Source: Gymnogyps californianus
Lineage: Eukaryota > Chordata > Aves > Accipitriformes > Cathartidae
Direction: 5' to 3'
Assembly: GCF_018139145.2 (NCBI RefSeq)
Contig: NC_059473.1
Location: forward strand, 68,120,707 to 68,184,706
Length of the DNA: 64,000 bases
Numbering within the stretch: the first letter of the stretch is position 1; every line of letters starts with the position of its first letter. Under the pieces are notes generated by a model. That model worked only from the letters and a program-made list of their open reading frames with translations, was not told the origin of the DNA and searched no databases. A program made the translations under genes and the position numbers. Positions 51,806 to 64,000 of this stretch are shown one piece after another.

Positions 51806-54800
51806 AGAAATAGCAGGAAACTCTTGACTTTCTGGGGGGAAGTGGGAGGAAGGAAGTGAAGCAGAAGATCAGAGCAGAAATGGCTGTAGCAATGTAAGAT
51901 GCGCCATGCTCTTTTTTACTGCCCTTGCAAGAGGGAAAGAGTGAAACCTCCACCACCTTACAAACCAAATGCTCGGATTGATGTCAGCTCACCTAATGCT
52001 GGGGAAGGGAAAACCTAGCTGATTTTGCATTGAAGTGGGTGAGGGACTTGTATGATTCATTCCAGCAGCTCTTCCCGGGAAGGTGGGTGCTTCCTGTGGA
52101 GGGAGGCGAGGCAGCTGGTTGGAGGGGGCACCTGCTACTGAGCCAGCAGCGTTGTGCTTGCTGTGACGGCTCACTGCAGCCTAAGCAGACTTTTCCTGCC
52201 CAGAACAGTGCCCCAAAGGTGTTAGTGCCATTAACATGCCCTTGTTTTGGTACAGACGACTTTCCGTCACCACTGCCCTAGTAGAGTTGGTCAAATCTGA
52301 TAATGCATTAGCCTGGCCTGAAACAGCGTATAAGGTGTTCCTTCCTGTACACAACCTGCAATAGTTCTGGCAATATGTTGATTTGTTATAGCCAAAGACA
52401 GAACAGCCAAGTGGGGGTAGAAATCAGTCCCTAGTGATCTGTACCAGGCTATCCAAAGGTAAGTGGCAGGTCTCTGGCTAGAGTGCTGAAAAGACACCAA
52501 GGCAGACCAGTTCTCTGAGCTTTGCGTCCTGCTTCTCCATGTGGGACCTCAGACTCTTAGACCTCTCTCTCCCCGCCCCGCCCCCCGACATGAAATATCA
52601 ACCTATTAAGTAGTTCAGAGCTATATTATATTAACGCTAGATCTCATTGAAGACTGAGGAGGTATCATTTGTTCTGCTTCGACTCAGTTCACAGTGAGTA
52701 ACTTACTGGTTGGGTACAGTCTTTAGTTACTTTCATAGATTCACAGAGAAAGAATTTTTGAGAGATTTGGTCACTATCTCAAGTAATTTGATAACTCTGT
52801 CAAGCTTATTCTAGCCAGCAAACTGTGTAGCGATTGGGTAAGTAATTCTGTAGATCTGTATTCACAATCTTAAGAGTCTTTTTTCAAAATGGATGTATGA
52901 TGTTCTACAGAGGTTCATCCTTGTACGTACATTTCTCATCTAACAACTGCATGTTTACTATTAGTTTTCTGTTCTTGTTCATCTGTAGGGGCTTAATCCA
53001 AAGAACAGAAACAGCAGCAAGATGGATCATGGGACTGGGACTTTGGAGATCTGTGCTCAGTTTTTTTGATCTACCAGGACACGCTTTAGCTGATCTTGCC
53101 CAAACCACTGGGTGAGATTCTCAAATAGGGACCTAGTGCTTGCTTATTTCTACAGGAGTGAGTGAGGCACTTGCATAGTTCTGCGGGCTTTGGCTTTTGT
53201 TCCCCTTGTGCAAAATAACGGTTATCATAATACTTTCTTTGGCTGACTGGTCTGTTTAGATTATGTTAGTCACTCTGCAGACATAGCAGAGAGACTACAG
53301 GAACTCCCTTTCAGTGCAGAAGGAATAGTAACAAATCCAAAATCCACTGAAATCATTAGAAGTCTTTTCTATCTTGGATTATGCCCTGTGTGTTTAAGAT
53401 CAATTTTCAGCTAACATTTCCTATCATTGAATTTGTGACAATACTAAGGAAAGGAGGACCTGAACAGATGCAAAGAGAATTATTTTCTTTGATTAACAAA
53501 TATCTCCCAATTACACTTTGGCAAAATTTGCTGAATGTTAGTCGTAGTTCTGGGAAAATGTGGGTATCCCAAGGGCCAGCTGACAGTCTTGCAGACTGTC
53601 ATCAAAAGAACTTCTTATTATCAAGGTAGCGGATAACGTTATTAAAATATTGCTGAATGTACCATATAAGGCGTATTGGATTCAAAACCGAACTGATCTG
53701 TGACCATCAGTATGATTTAACAGATTCCATGCAGCAGGTTCCAAATCTGCAATACTTTGTTCTCCTGCCCCTGATTAAGGTCTTGGATCCATACAACTCT
53801 CACATTTAATTGCACTCTTCTCAGTTAAATACACGTCTTTAATCAAGTGCTGGGCAGCCACAGTTAGCATAATCAGATGTTCTAATGAAAGAAAGAAGTT
53901 GTAGGTGTTGCCAGCAGAGCTCACACAAAGCACGCTGAAAAGGCAGGCAAGCTGATGGCTGGAAAAGTTTCTGTCTCTTCTCTTCTCTTTAATCACCCCT
54001 CCCCTCTCCTGCTGACATTTTCTAAGTAGAAGCTGCCAAATCGCAGATGGTTGTGGGGCCTGCGTGAATCAGAATAAAACAAGGAAGCTAGTATTTGTAG
54101 GAGAGATTGGAACAGCAACAAATAAGACTGACCTGATTATTCAAGCATGGTCGGACATAATGCCAAACTGCGTCTTCTGATATTTGCTGTGTGATTTATA
54201 TACCAGTATATACTGCAGAACGCAGCCAAAAAGGGCTGCATCCCCTTTTTTCTCCTCTGGTGTGAATCTAGTAGCTTTTTGGTGCCCTGAACCTGCTGAC
54301 TTCTGAATTTTGCTATACCAAATGCCTCAAACATAGTTTACAGGGGGCAGCAATACCAAATCGGATAATGTTTACTCACATAGTCATAAGTATAGATATT
54401 TTGTTACCAAGATTTTTAATTGCTAGGCAACCAATATTCCATTTTGATGATGATGTGATATTGCAGGCTGGGACTTGTAGTTTCAGCGCTGTATCAGTGT
54501 ATGAAAGTAAAGGATCAGCACATTGTTGACAACAGTTGGTTCCCAGGTTCACTCTGAGGTAATTTTTGCTACCCTTTCTGATGCTTTGTTATTGAAGGTC
54601 CATGCTGGAGAAAAAGTATGGATATAGGTTCAGTCGCTGAAGTTTAAAGAACACAGGAAGAGGAGAGGAATGCTAAGTCACAGGCAAGACTCATCAAGCA
54701 CTGCTTCTGCCCTCCTGACTCTCTGGCATTAGAATAACCTCCTCCAGGAGTAGGACTGCTGCTGTAGTACAAGCCCAGCTTGACCTTGGTAGCAGTCAGC

Positions 54801-54974
54801 GGTATCGTGTACTTTGGGGGAAGGAGAGAAAAAAAAAACCCAACCAAACAACAAAAAAGCCCAGAAGTAGGAACATGAGTTAATTTGTTCTGAAGATAAT
54901 GTTTCTCCTATTCTTGGTCACAGGAATATGTATCTGTGCACATTGATGGATTGGCCCTTTCATATTTTTTGGAT

Positions 54975-55215
54975 GGAGTGCAATGCCATTGTTCCCACTT
55001 TGTAGCTGGAGAGCGGAGGCACAGAGAGACCCATGTTTTAAAGGCATTGAACTGTGTAATTCCAGAGACTTCTCATGGGAGTCAGGTTTCCAAACCAAGC
55101 TTCAGCATCTGGCCAGCTATTGTCTTTCCTCCCTCCCTGGCCAAACTGAGATTACAGGGTAGAGAAGGAAATTGAACCCACACCTCTCACATCCACCATT
55201 ATAGCTACATCCCCA
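54975..55215 (-). mobile_element. MIR SINE copy, reverse strand
   Basis: CCCACTTTGTAGCTGGAGAG then CGGAGGCACAGAGAGACC matches the reverse complement of the MIR core. About 150 bases later, GGAAATTGAACCCACACCTC then a CATCCACCATTATAGCTA end matches the reverse complement of the MIR 5' part (GGGTTCGAATCC and the pol III-type head). Core and head lie in the right order and spacing for a nearly full copy with a small expansion. Confidence 0.65.
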
Positions 55216-56209
55216 CCAACTAAGATTGGGATTTGGGCCCTGCTTACTTGTATTGTTACAACTCTGGAAACTGCTTTAAGCTGTGAGCATACTTAACTTG
55301 CATTTCTGCCTTAAGAGGTGCCTGCTTCAATGGCAACATAGGTTAGCTCTCCATACGGTGAAAATGTACATTTTTTAACCTGCTTTTCTTTCATTCCTCC
55401 CCCTGCTCTTATGAGAGAGAAAATGAATGCAACTTCCTGATTCACTTTCACTGTCTGGGTCATTTTATGTGCTTTTAGTCTTCTTTTTATTCAAACTTTT
55501 TTATTCAGTCTAAGAAAATGGTCCCAAAATTTTCAAGCATCCTTTAAGGACAATTTTGCCTTGCCTCTAACTATGCTTTGGAATTGCCTCCAATACCATT
55601 CTGTCCTCTCAAAGTAGGCAGGAGTCAACAATGTGTTTTGGATAAGAAACTCTCCCTGGATTATCAAATGACACAGAGAATATTTCATACTGTTCTTCCT
55701 CCCCTTCTTTTTGTATTCTGACATACATCAGCTTTTTTCACCACTGCTGCAAATTGGGCAGAGGTTTTTTTGTGGTTCTCTATGCTGACACCAAATTAAT
55801 TCCTAACATGGATTACAGATGCCCTGGGGCACATCCACACAACAAAGTGGAGCTGGGGCACGCCCTGACCTGAGAGATGCTAAGCCACCGAATGTCACTT
55901 TGTGGTTGTCTCTGAGTCACTTCAACACAGCTTAGTCATGGAATTAGCAGCTGGTCCCCGTTAGTGAGCCCTGCAGGTTCACGTGGTGCCTCTGAAAGAT
56001 GATTTTCAAGAAGCTCCAGACGTTCACTGGCAGGCAGTGAAATTACCACGTCTATTTGTTACTCATGTGGTTAGAAAACACACATACAAAAGAATAATCT
56101 TTCCTTTTAGAAACTTGTCATTTTGTTTTGTATAGCAGTGGGCAGAAAGTGCTAATGAGAGACCAAAAACCATCACACAGACTAAATGACATGTCTCTTT
56201 CTGCAGCCA

Positions 56210-56245
56210 AATTTAACTTGCATTGAAGTCCATGGGAGTTTTGCC
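56210..56245. repeat. Old dispersed repeat remnant (GAAGTC-ATGGGAG type)
   Basis: TTGAAGTCCATGGGAGTTTT then GCC resembles the TGAAGTCAATGGGAGTTTTGCC motif dispersed in bird and reptile genomes. A related copy, CTGAAGTCAATGGGAG, is near 22138-22153. The family is not known to me. Confidence 0.4.
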
Positions 56246-59111
56246 AACAACTAGTAGAAATACTAGAAGTTCCTCAGGGTCAGACAAACAGTAAAACTAT
56301 ATAGGGAAAAATCTAGCTGAAAGCTGCACTTGAAATATATATGTAAAAGTCAGTCCTCCTGCTCATAAGAAGTTCAATGGCTGGGCTTGCACAGCTGCTC
56401 AGGAGCAGCCCCCGGACTAACCATGGGCCTGAGTTCACCCTGCCAACACCACTTGCCAGTGGGAGCTCCTCGGGATGTGGCTACAGGGAGAGCCAGATGA
56501 TGCTCCCCGATGTCAGCTCTGCACTGCAGCAGCTTCCCTGGCACGCCTCCCTGCTGTGCAAAGCATCCCATGGCCCCGCTGCCTCTGGTAGTGGCAGACC
56601 ACAGGTGGAAAGGAGTCGATCCTGGATCCTGCCTAGGAATAATCTCCTTAGCTCTTCCTACAAGAGCCACCTGACATGGGGCAAGTGATGGTTGAAAGGA
56701 GCCTAAGTTCAAGCCAAAAGCAGGGATGCAAGTTCAGCCTGCACAGGTACAAAGTAGGTTAGCCCCTGCTCTGAAACACGCCGTTATGAAATTTTTATGG
56801 TACAGTCTCATTAAAGTTGCTAGTTTTCTTGTTTGGTAAAATATAACCCTCTCTCCCTTTAAAGATGACGATAATTAAAGCATGCAAATGCAGTACACAG
56901 AATCCTGTTGCTTAGACCTTGATCCTCTTTAGTGCTTCTGATCCCTGGCTTCATTAAAGAAGTGTTTAAGTGGATAATTTTGTTTCAGTAAGTGAACCGT
57001 TCTCTTAGATTACCAGAGATTAGTTAGTGTTCTGCCAAGCTAGGGTTCAGAAAAAGATGCCCTTTAAAATAGGATAGACAAAATAAAGTAGGAGGGTAAT
57101 CATATGCTGTGTAATTGTTTAAAAACATCAGAATACTGAGAGACATGCATTTTAATGTGAGAAACACAAATCTAGTTGAGTACTTTTTGGAGGCACCAGA
57201 GGAGATTTGGACTGCATCGTGCCAGACACATACAAACATACATTGATCAGAACTTGTGGGCATTAAATGGACGAGATGGAGAGACAAAATTGTTTATCCT
57301 TGTGCTGAAAGTTCCTACTGTAGGCAGAATCAGATAGAAGCTATTGCTGGAAATGTTATAACCAAAATAAGTGTAAAACTACTGCATCTCCAAATACTCT
57401 AGTGTAATTTATCACACCAAGAGACATCCTACACCCTGCATTTCTTATAACTCTGCAGACAAAAATTAAAAGACATTTTACTGCAAAATGAGATAAATCT
57501 TCTTCCACACGAACTCACAGTCTCACCAAGTTCAAGGGTTCAGCAATGACTCATTTCTGAATGACTAGGTCATGGCAGAGTTACTAACTATTGTCTAGTA
57601 TTGAAAGTATCAGGTGTGACCACCTCCTAACATTGTGTGTTTACATATTTACCCTGGTGATGCTATTTACGTAGCTGTGGTCATTCTGTCCCTATGGGCC
57701 TCAGTGCTGCCTGTGAAACTGGATAGCGTTGCCAGCAGTGGAGGAGGAGGAGGATGTCACCAATTGGCCATGATAGTTTAGCACACCTGATGCTTATGTG
57801 GCATGTTAGATCCCCAAAGGACTGGGCAAACAGTGATTTGGTAATGTGAATTCACATTTTATGTCAGAATAACCACTGGACATCGCTAGTAAAAGTGTAA
57901 CTTGGTACCTGTGCTTGCTTTGGGTACTTGAGTACTACCAAGACTTTACAAAGCGGGGAAAGAACAAATTTTGGCAAAATGTACATCCCAATAATGCACA
58001 GTGTCTCTGGAAATCAGGCTCCAGACATTAGCAACTCCCCAGGACACAGTCACAGTCCTATCTCAACAGTCAAGAGGTACAGACTAAGAGCAAGCCAACC
58101 TCACCTTTCTCAAAAGCAAAGCTATTTTGGGATCCAGCCTGCCAATAATGTACTAATGGATATTTTCAGGTCCTGGCTTCTGACGTCTGTAACTCACTGA
58201 CAGCAGTGAGTTTCCTCTCACCAAAGGGTAACTGTGTCCAAGAGACAAATGAATCTGGTTTATCTCTGAGGCTATCTAATATTTTGGTCTTGACTGCTAC
58301 CTATTTCTCTCGCTGCCTCTCAATATCTCTCTCCATGTTTCTCTCTTTGCCTGGCAGCTGAAAAAAGCAAGAAAGCACAAGCAGTGTCTTAAAATTTGCC
58401 ACTTTAGGGAGACAAAAGGAACTTTATAGTATTAGTTGCTGTAGGCAAGCTCCACATAGATGTGAATGCTCTCCTGGAACACCAAATGTGTTCTGCCTCC
58501 CTGCTTTCCACCTCCCAACAAGTCTTCCTCACCAGCTGTCAGAAAGCGTTAAGTGCTCTGGAGAAACCAGGGATGTGAATGCTGGTGTGGAAAATAGATA
58601 CATGAAATCATAATAATTACCATTGTACTTACCATATTGCAGTATATACTTGAAGGGGTTTTTTTTTAAAGCATTAGCCAAGCTTTTATATCTGTTAGGA
58701 AAGAAAACATGCACTTTTCTCAATGTGTCTCATCACTTCATTTCTGAAGAGGGAAAATGGCTGAAAGTTGAAACTATGTGCTTCTCCCAGGTCCAGTTCT
58801 CATTAAGTGTTAGTACACAGTATTTGGATTTTATTTACTCGTGTTCTGAGTATTTGAAGTCTGCAGGTTGATCATGTTCTGTGAAGGTTTTCCTCAAGCT
58901 CATAAGGTCTCTGCCACATGACTAAATTGTTGGTTAATTGCCATGTGCCACCTAAGACCTCGGTATCACTAGTAATCCTCTGTGTACCAGCTGCTGGTCT
59001 GCCATAGATACAAGGTAATGCAACATAGCTCAGACTGTTGTGAAAATAAAACATGGTACCCAAGGACTGCAGTCAGACCTAACAATGCAGGGGTTAGGAA
59101 ACTTGGGGTTT

Positions 59112-59185
59112 TTTCCTCTCTCTGCCACTCTTCTACTGTGCAACTTTGGGCAAATCACTTTGACTTGTCGTCTTCCTCCCTTCCC
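59112..59185 (+). mobile_element. MIR-like SINE remnant
   Basis: TCTGCCACTC...CTGTGCAACTTTGGGCAAAT then CACTTTGACTTGTC tracks the MIR core (CTGCCACTTACTAGCTGTGTGACCTTGGGCAAGTCACTTAACC). Confidence 0.65.
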
Positions 59186-60926
59186 TTTTACTTTTCTTCT
59201 CGCTCGTTTACTTAGGTTGAAAGAACTTGAAGGATCATATGCACTTGGGATCTCTAGACTGCCCCATACAAAGAATTCTTATGTTTGTTGGGGTTTGCAT
59301 CCAGCTAGGATATGAACCTTTTGGTTCATATGACCTTAGAGAGCGCTCTTGTGAAGACAGCCATGTATGTAAGTAGTGCAAGTTCAATGAGAGGATTACA
59401 TATTAACTGCAGCAAGACCAGTGAATGGTACAGTGCCCGAGTGCAGAAAACAATAGCCATTAGTCTGAAATATTCCTAATTGAATCTGACTCCTAGCTAA
59501 ACCACTGCTGTGAGTCACAGCAGTTCTGCAATGTAAATACTTTTCTCAGAGACAATAAAATATAATTGGAGTCAGCTTGTTGTTATTGATTAGAACATAA
59601 TGCATTAGCGAGCATCCTTTTCCATACACTCTATTTATAGTGTCTGCATCATGGAACAGTCGTTACAGCTTTTCCATCCGCATTGCACAATCATGAACAA
59701 AGCATTAAACACGCATTCCTGTTAGCACACTAACTCAGGCCTGTAAAAAATGACAGGGACTAAAGTCAGTTGGAGAATTTAGTGTTTAGCATTTCTGTAA
59801 GAATCTATCCAAGTAGAGTGAAATCCAGGGGAAAAGGGGTGTGATTTAGCAAGGGATGTTAGCTTTCTCTATATGGGGCATGCTACATGTTGAAGACATG
59901 GTATGTATGTTTACACCACCAAAAACATTTCCAGGGCAAATGACACTACATGAGTCTTTTCTCCCTGCAAAAGTGGCTCTGTGCCCAGCTTTTCCTCCAC
60001 TCCCTCCATGAACCTGTAGTCCCAGGAAAGCCTTTCTTAAAGAGGCTTGCAGTGGCAAGCAAGGCTTGTGTTCTGCCAGACCCGATTCACTTTAAACTGT
60101 AGTGAACTGAATGAGGTACGTATTAATAGGCATATAAGCAGGGAAGTACCTTTAGGCTAATGCAGTGCAACTGCATGCACAACTAGGGGGAAACTAATGT
60201 GCTGACAAAATATTCTTCCTACCCCTTGCTCTGAATGCCATGGAGGGTTCGACTTTGAGACTGCTGTCTTCAGAGCTGTTGCTGCAGGGTGGTAATAGTG
60301 CAGTATCCCATGAAGCCTCTGATTTAGAGTCTGCTTTCTCTAGACAGAGACAAAGCTGACAACACAGAAAGTTGCCATCTCAAGAATGAGGTGTACATAG
60401 GCCGAGACTGATGCTATGACAGCATGATGCATTCCCAGGGGCAATAGCAACTGTAAAGCTCTTGAACAAGTCCACTTGATCTAATGTTTGGAGTAACCTC
60501 ACAGAGTCCCAAAGGTGAGGTTAACAGATGCTTACTATCATACAGAGCCCTCCTTCATGATATGAAGCAGGTAGTTAATAATCAGGCTCCCAACTGAGCA
60601 AAGCACATAAGCACATGATTAACTGCTTGAAGTTAAACATGTGCCCAACTAGTTCACTGAACTGGAGCCAAAGGATGGAAAAGGTGATAGCAAAGGGAAC
60701 TGAAAAAGAAGAAAAGAAGCGTGTTACTGGAAATGCTCCTGACAGTTCTTTCAAGTTCCTATACTCCAATATAGTCTTTATTTTGTCCCTGCTTGCATTC
60801 TAGCACAGCTATGCAGAGCTAAGCTGGAGTGATTCACCCTGGAGGGGTCTCTATTTCAGTGGAAATTACTTCAGGAGTGTAATTTATTCTGATTGTTAGT
60901 AGTAATTTTGTACTTTTCTGGCAGAG

Positions 60927-60970
60927 AAAGTGAGTAGTATTTAAAAGTGAGTAGTATTTAAAAATGAGTA
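60927..60970. repeat. 17-bp tandem repeat, about 2.6 copies
   Basis: AAAGTGAGTAGTATTTA repeats at 60927 and 60944, and a partial third copy with one change starts at 60961. Confidence 0.88.
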
Positions 60971-63900
60971 GCAAACAGCAGTGGAAGAAGACCTACAATA
61001 AACACTGTTGTTTACTAGCCATGAGCAAATACAGTTTGCTCCAGATTGTGCATCCTTCTGCTACAGCAGACCCTGGACCTCAGAGCACCACAGAGCAACG
61101 TGCACCTGCTATAAATAGCCACCGAGGGCTGTTTGAGAGTCTTCTGAAGGTACTAAATATTTTTGCAGGACTAGATCTTTCATTTGTCCTTCATGGTATG
61201 ACACAACATGAAATTCTATTGCTATGATATATTAACTTGGATATTTTGGGCCTGCCTGTCATTTAGAGCAAAATAGGCAACAAAAGCACCAATCAAGTTG
61301 ATACAGAATTTATGTCTATTTCAAGGTCTTTCACACTTTCTGCATCATGTAAAATGTGCCAAAGGCAGCCACGTTCCTCAGTGATGTGCTTGTCACGCTC
61401 TGAGTTCCCTGCGGCCTCAGTGGCACCTGTGAGCAGGACCATGGAGCAGTGCTCCTGCCTCCTCCCTGCAGAAGTTTTCATCCCACGCCTTCAGTGACCA
61501 TAGTCCATCATGACCTTCTAGTGTCTCCAGGGTGAAAGCAAAATATATATCCAGAGGAAAGAATGCACGCAGTTCCTAATGCACAGGGCAAAGTACATGA
61601 GGGGGTGCAGGAGTGGGTAAAGCCTGCGGGATCGTCTCACGTCACATTCCTGTGGGTCCCAGGAGAACATGTGGTTCTCCTCACTCTATGTGGTCTATGA
61701 AGTTATGTTGAGCAGTCTGCAGACCCATGTGAAAGATTAGCGTCTGTTGTATCTGCAGGGAATGGTTTGATGCTAGCTGTGTCTTGTGGTTTGTGAAAAG
61801 GTAGGCACTATCCTTTGGTCCATGTGGTGTGGGATATGAGTTTGATCTAAGCACTATATTGTGTCAAGAGGTGGCCTATAGCAGCATAAGAGTGTGCTAG
61901 AGAGCACACCCAAATTGCTGTACAGCAAGGGCAGGATCTGTACAAACACACAAACTTTCACAGGGCCACTAGCCAAAGGACATATATCATCTCCAAGGGA
62001 TGACAAGAGCTCTCATTGTTTTTTATGGGCCAGAGCTGAGTTGACTGCATGGCTGTTAACTCAGACAAGCCAAAGCTGTCAAACCCAGAAGCTCCTGCTG
62101 GCCCACTGCTTGACACAGAGGACATTGTCCAACAAGAGCTGAATTGTTCATAAGCTGCTCCTCATGAACCTCCTTGTAGTGCCTGAACTCATGTGGAAAG
62201 GGCAAATACATCCTTGGAGGATTTCTGTCCTGCTGCTGCTTCCCTGGCACCTGACAGACTGACGGGCATCAGAGCATGCAGCAGTTGAACGAAAGAGAAG
62301 GTCACCACAAAAGGAAGCCAAAAGATCAGGCGCTGTTCCAGGCACGGCTGCTGATATAGAAAATATAATCCAATTGGCATGCAAACCCTTGTAGCTGCCA
62401 AACATATCCCATGAAGAGCTCAGGGTGGTCTCCAGGGCTGGACCACTGAAAGGAAAAAATGCACTAATGGCAACAAGATGGGGAAGCCTTGCCAAGTCAG
62501 GACAAAAATCACGTGCGTACCAGTTTCCATGCCTGCGAAGACAGCTCTGTTATGTCTATGAGAAAGGACCTACACATAGACATGGTCACGCATACATATG
62601 CACGCGCTCAGCTCAGGCACACACGGCCCAAGATGGCTTGCACTAGCAGTGCCCTGCGATGCCCTCGGCATCAGATGGTGCTGCTCACTCAGACTGCAGT
62701 GTGTGCTGCTGCCAAAGGGGACTTTACTCCCAGCTGCACATTCCCAGCACTAACGCTTGTGCTGCTGCCTGGCAGGCAGGATGCAGGGAGAGGTCCAGCT
62801 GAAAACCAACCCAGAGGAGAAATGAAGACTCATGTTCAGTCTGACACGCTCCCTGACTCAGTTTGCCATGGGTCCCCACTGCTGCTGGTGACAGTGCAAG
62901 GGAGGCTTTGGACATGTGCAGCAGGGCCAGTCTTGTCCCTTTTGATGACAGTGTGAAATTAGATCTGTGTAATTGCACATGAAACCCCAGGCTGGCTCAT
63001 GCAGGTCAGACTTGGAGGAGCATTCGAGGGTTTGTTTCAAGGAGACTGTTTGTTTATCTGGACTGTCCTTTTAGACTAAAATAGAAATAAGCATTAACCA
63101 TGAAGAATTTTATCCCCCTAGGTACTTAGATGAATTTAGGCCACTTGAGAGCCCCGTTGCTGGCTGACCTGGCTTCTCTCCCTTTTTCCCTTCACCCACC
63201 CCTTCCCAGCTGTGTCCTGCCCCCTTGCTATAATGGCTCTGGGGTCTGTGGAACCCCATGCTGAGCGGTTCAGCGTGTTAAATCCTCAGCACATTAACCC
63301 ATCAAAAGAAAATTAATTCTTCCCTAGCAGGCCAGGGTACTGACACGCCTTTTGCACAGCCTCTGACGACCACCAGAAAGGGGTGGAAACACAGGGGTAA
63401 GAGCAGCGACGGTGGCAGTCTGCAGGTAAACCAGCGTAGGCTCCCTCTTTGGGACAACAGCCCCAGAAGACAACAGTCACCTTTTGGTCTGAAACAGTGC
63501 ATTTCCTGACCTGTTTTGTGAATTGCAAAAATAGTGAAAGGCAAGTTAAAGTCTAGCCTTTGATCTTGCTAGTGCTTTGCTGTTAGTTTTGAGTGAAACA
63601 ATCGCAATTTACAAATGCAGTAGATTTGCTTTCTTGGCTTGCTTTCTCTTGGTGGCCAGCAGACAGGAGGTGTTGAAATAAGAGTTGACTTGTCCAGCTG
63701 GAGCAGTTGGTTGATATTTGGGATCATTTCCATCAGGAGGAATAATCAATTACATGAATTACGTGTGATTCGGTGTGAACATATTTAACTTACAAAGCAC
63801 GAAGCCTTGATCTCCTGAGCACAGTCAGAAGGAGTGGGCATTTCCCATGCTCAGCACCCCCTAGCCTGCCACACCAGTGAGCTCTGTGCCCATGAAGCCC

Positions 63901-64000
63901 AGTTTCTGTTGCCTCCCAGGAAGACCCTGATGCTTTCTCTTTCGTTTTTGCTGTCAACACATATTTGTCTTTAGCTCATATGCTCATCCCAGGCTTGTGA

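Larger units (their letters stand above)
45363..64000. other. Intergenic DNA downstream of KIAA0408
   Basis: No coding exon is recognised. In the human order the next gene would be ECHDC1, but none of its enoyl-CoA hydratase motifs appear. Recognisable content is limited to the MIR-like remnants, the 58-bp tandem duplication at 47600-47715, the 17-bp repeat at 60927-60970 and a possible conserved AT-rich patch near 59560-59760, listed separately. GC-rich parts near 56380-56700 and 62200-62950 give open frames on both strands with no family match. Confidence 0.5.

Noticed and set aside
56374..56712. Overlapping GC-rich open frames of 103 and 112 codons on both strands
   Set aside because: Two long frames antisense to each other in a GC-rich patch are expected by chance; neither resembles a known protein.
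62489..62956. 155-codon open frame near the end of the window
   Set aside because: It is GC-rich with overlapping frames on both strands, and has no domain or splice context.
42165..64000. ECHDC1 as the next gene
   Set aside because: It is expected downstream by human gene order, but I found none of its enoyl-CoA hydratase motifs; it probably lies beyond the window.

Overview
The window looks like avian nuclear DNA. It carries spliced vertebrate genes, several CR1 LINE remnants, MIR-like SINE remnants, and a solo LTR whose TGTCCTGGTTTCGGCT start is a familiar bird endogenous-retrovirus end. Gene density is low and there is no prokaryotic-style gene packing. Most open reading frames are chance frames.

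Layout. Bases 1-19099 are intronic to, or upstream of, the first visible gene. They hold a reverse-strand CR1 endonuclease fragment (about 1284-2045), a forward CR1 reverse-transcriptase fragment (about 6450-9003) split by two separate solo LTRs (7358-7848 and 8459-8906), a reverse-strand old CR1 3' region (about 9843-10870) and the avian solo LTR (17584-18160). Bases 19100-22376 hold the last three coding exons of MTCL3 (SOGA3), a coiled-coil protein of the microtubule crosslinking factor family, ending in a short exon that encodes a hydrophobic tail. Bases 33773-42164 hold five coding exons of the KIAA0408 orthologue, on the same strand, with a reconstructed protein of 701 residues. Bases 42165-64000 show no convincing coding exon, only MIR-like remnants, a compound microsatellite, small tandem duplications and unassigned intergenic DNA.

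How the genes relate. MTCL3 and KIAA0408 lie head to tail and resemble the N-terminal and C-terminal halves of one long MTCL1/MTCL2-type protein. The large MTCL3 exon ends in phase 0. The first KIAA0408 coding exon has a good splice acceptor that opens in phase 0 nine bases before its ATG, with no stop between. A transcript that skips the MTCL3 tail exon and splices to KIAA0408 would therefore encode a fused protein in frame. The 111-base tail exon acts as the alternative ending, giving a membrane-anchored protein instead of a fused one. This splice choice is the most interesting structure in the window. I see no CpG-rich promoter in front of KIAA0408, which fits supply by readthrough, although that is an inference.
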